This document shows positions 6,787-8,003 of a stretch of DNA of 8,003 bases, in pieces. A model generated the notes under the pieces. That model had not been told where the DNA came from and ran no database searches. It was given only the letters and a program-made list of their open reading frames with translations. This DNA is from Oscillospiraceae bacterium (GTDB lineage: Bacteria; Bacillota; Clostridia; Oscillospirales; Acutalibacteraceae). The first letter of the stretch is position 1; every line of letters starts with the position of its first letter. The DNA lies in NCBI GenBank assembly GCA_003486665.1, contig DNGF01000019.1:3103-11105 (forward strand), written 5' to 3'. The translations under genes were made by a program, and so were the position numbers.

Positions 6787-7695
6787 ATGGGCTGTCTGGT
6801 ATCGGTTATAATTCCGACTTATAAAAGAAAACTGGATTATGTTAGCAATGCCTTGCAGTCGGTTATTGATCAGACTTATGATAATATCGAGATAATTATT
6901 GTTGACGACAGTCCGAGTGACTTTCCATATCGTGATGAGATAAAAAATTATGTCGAAAAGCTCAATAAACCAAATATAATTTACATAAGGAACGAGAAAA
7001 ATCTCGGCGGATCTCTTTCGAGAAATGTCGGAATTAACGCTTCTCACGGAGAGTATATTACTTTTCTCGACGATGATGACGAGTATATGCCCGGAAAGGT
7101 CGAAAAGCAGCTTGATTTTATGCTTAAGACGGGATGCGATCTTTCTTTTTCAAATATGATTATGTACCGTCTTGACGGAAAGGTTTGCGATTACAGAGAT
7201 CATAAGGGAATTAAAAATTTCGACAACGAAACATTGCTTCATTATCATCTGACGAAGAATCTGAGCGGAACGCCGAGCTTTATGTTTAAAGCGGATAAAC
7301 TCAAGGAAATCGGCGGATTCAAAGACGCTAAAATGGGTCAGGACTTCTTCCTTATGCTCATTTCCATTGAAGCAGGGCTTAAAATCAGATATTTTGATTC
7401 GTGCGACATTAAGGTTTATAAGCACAATGACGGCGGAATTTCGCAGGGCAAAAATAAAATTGACGGCGAAAATATGCTTTATGAGTTCAAAAAGAAGTAT
7501 TTTGACAGGCTCAGCAGAAGCGAGATCCGCTATGTTAAATTCAGGCACAACATGGTCATGTCCGTTGCCTATAAACGAAATCATATGTACGGCAAAATGC
7601 TCGGCAGTGCTGTCCACGCTTTCTTTATTTCTCCGTTTTATTTTGTCAGCGAATGTTTTTCGTTTGCCAAAAACATCATTATATATAGACATTAA
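6787..7695 (+). CDS. Family 2 glycosyltransferase
   Basis: This 302-aa GT-A-fold enzyme transfers a sugar from a nucleotide-sugar donor to an unknown acceptor, probably a surface polysaccharide or lipid-linked glycan. Visible are the opening VSVIIPTYKR (5-14), VDDSPSD (39-45), NLGGSLSRNVGINASHGEYITFLDDDDE with the metal-binding DxD cluster D95-D98, SFMFK, and the acceptor-side GQDFFLM (184-190, D186 as likely catalytic base). A hydrophobic and aromatic stretch near the C-terminus (about 278-295, AFFISPFYFVSECFSFA) could hold it at the membrane. I chose ATG 6787, with AAGGA (6773-6777) 9 nt upstream. Longer in-frame readings exist, but the ATG at 6718 overlaps the -35 box of the promoter and cannot be on that transcript. 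It appears to form a transcript of its own, ending at the hairpin before sigG. Confidence 0.92.
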   Translation: MGCLVSVIIPTYKRKLDYVSNALQSVIDQTYDNIEIIIVDDSPSDFPYRDEIKNYVEKLNKPNIIYIRNEKNLGGSLSRNVGINASHGEYITFLDDDDEYMPGKVEKQLDFMLKTGCDLSFSNMIMYRLDGKVCDYRDHKGIKNFDNETLLHYHLTKNLSGTPSFMFKADKLKEIGGFKDAKMGQDFFLMLISIEAGLKIRYFDSCDIKVYKHNDGGISQGKNKIDGENMLYEFKKKYFDRLSRSEIRYVKFRHNMVMSVAYKRNHMYGKMLGSAVHAFFISPFYFVSECFSFAKNIIIYRH

Positions 7696-7697
7696 CT

Positions 7698-7727
7698 GAA
7701 TAACAGGACCTTCTCTTGGTAAAAATT
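7698..7727 (+). promoter_or_regulatory. Candidate sigma-F/sigma-G type promoter of sigG
   Basis: GAATA (7698-7702, within TGAATA) is followed after 15 nt by GGTAAAAATT (7718-7727). From memory, the Bacillus sigma-F consensus is about GYWTA, 15 nt, GGNNANANTR. This matches 4 of 5 and 9 of 10 positions with the right spacing. Transcription would begin near 7733-7735, right at the ribosome binding site. Supported by family knowledge that sigG is switched on by sigma-F; a short degenerate motif can also occur by chance. Confidence 0.5.
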
Positions 7728-7747
7728 TTACTGTGAGGAGGTCTTTT
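7707..7747 (+). terminator. Hairpin plus T-run before sigG, burying the sigG RBS
   Basis: GACCTTCTC (7707-7715) pairs with GAGGAGGTC (7735-7743), nine pairs including one G-U. After a small internal loop, GTAA and TTAC extend the stem (7719-7722 with 7728-7731). TTTT follows (7744-7747). It can act as a terminator for the glycosyltransferase transcript, but the T-run is short. The whole GAGGAGG ribosome binding site lies in the right arm, so a readthrough mRNA would be poorly translated. The base pairing is direct; the roles are inferred. Confidence 0.65.
7735..7741 (+). promoter_or_regulatory. sigG ribosome binding site
   Basis: GAGGAGG lies 7 nt before ATG 7749, a strong site with good spacing. 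It is unusual in that all of it is paired in the 7707-7743 hairpin. Confidence 0.85.
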
Positions 7748-7748
7748 C

Positions 7749-8003
7749 ATGCAATATAACAATAAGGTTGAGATTTGCGGAATAGATACATCGAGTCTTA
7801 AGGTTCTCAAAGAGGACAAAAAGCTCGAATTGATCATAAGAGCGCACAACGGCGACAAAGCCGCAAGGGATGAGATGATACAGGGCAACCTGAAGCTCGT
7901 ACTGAGCGTAATTCAGCGTTTTTCTAACCGAGGCGAACCGTTAGACGACCTTTTTCAGGTCGGCTGTATGGGGCTTATAAAGGCGATAGACAACTTCAAC
8001 ACG
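7749..8003 (+). CDS. sigG: Forespore RNA polymerase sigma factor SigG (N-terminal 85 aa, cut by window edge)
   Basis: Sigma-G directs late forespore transcription during endospore formation. The visible 85 residues begin MQYNNKVEICGIDTSSLKVL, which matches the distinctive SigG N-terminus (NKVEICGVDTSKLPVL in Bacillus subtilis) and separates it from SigF. Region 2 starts with GNLKLVLSVIQRFSNRGEPLDDLFQVGCMGLIKAIDNF, the core-polymerase-binding and -10-recognition part. The rest of region 2 and regions 3 and 4 are beyond the right edge. The reading frame is open to position 8003. In many spore formers sigG follows spoIIGA and sigE. Here the upstream neighbour is a glycosyltransferase, so it is probably expressed from its own promoter. 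Residue 45 is Gln where Bacillus subtilis SigG has Asn. Confidence 0.95.
   Translation, partial: MQYNNKVEICGIDTSSLKVLKEDKKLELIIRAHNGDKAARDEMIQGNLKLVLSVIQRFSNRGEPLDDLFQVGCMGLIKAIDNFNT

Noticed and set aside
7150..7692. 180-aa open frame on the minus strand inside the glycosyltransferase gene
   Set aside because: It lies opposite a clear GT2 coding sequence with intact motifs, has no recognisable domain, and looks like a mirror of the codon pattern on the plus strand.
7679..7888. 69-aa minus-strand open frame across the sigG start
   Set aside because: It is antisense to the well-supported SigG coding sequence and its hairpin leader, with no RBS or domain evidence.

Overview
The window looks like chromosome from a spore-forming member of the Bacillota, most likely class Clostridia. 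The reasons are a sigma-G gene at the right edge, a RecD2-type helicase, a ComF-family protein, a LemA/TPM pair, strong GAGG/GGAGG-type ribosome binding sites, and all genes on one strand with very short gaps. Base composition looks moderate in GC. I cannot name a genus. I see no transposase, integrase, tRNA, CRISPR array or phage gene, so this reads as core genome, and no stretch over 300 bases lacks a gene.

Layout. Positions 1 to about 202 are the 3' part of the RNase P RNA gene (rnpB), cut by the left edge. A short AT-rich spacer follows, with a 9-bp hairpin (233-258) whose 3' arm holds the ribosome binding site of the next gene. From 266 to 6692 seven genes run head to tail with gaps of 2 to 26 nt or small overlaps, so they could form one operon. 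They are an unrecognised 116-aa single-pass membrane protein, recD2, a comF-like phosphoribosyltransferase, lemA, a TPM-domain membrane protein, an mreB-like actin homologue and an alpha/beta hydrolase. The first three are tightly coupled (orf116 and comF both overlap recD2). The next three have envelope or cytoskeletal roles by family.

A textbook housekeeping promoter (TTGACA, 17 nt, TATAAT; 6713-6741) lies just after the hydrolase and starts a new unit with a GT2-family glycosyltransferase (6787-7695). Between it and sigG (7749 to the right edge) is a compact control region: a candidate forespore-type promoter, a hairpin with a short T tail, and the sigG ribosome binding site, all within about 50 bp. 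The hairpin buries the ribosome binding site. A transcript reading in from the glycosyltransferase would carry the whole hairpin, but one started at the internal promoter would lack the left arm. This nested arrangement is the most interesting feature of the window. The other points of interest are the unknown small membrane protein, the divergent MreB, and a glutamine in SigG at the position of a residue implicated in anti-sigma binding in Bacillus subtilis.
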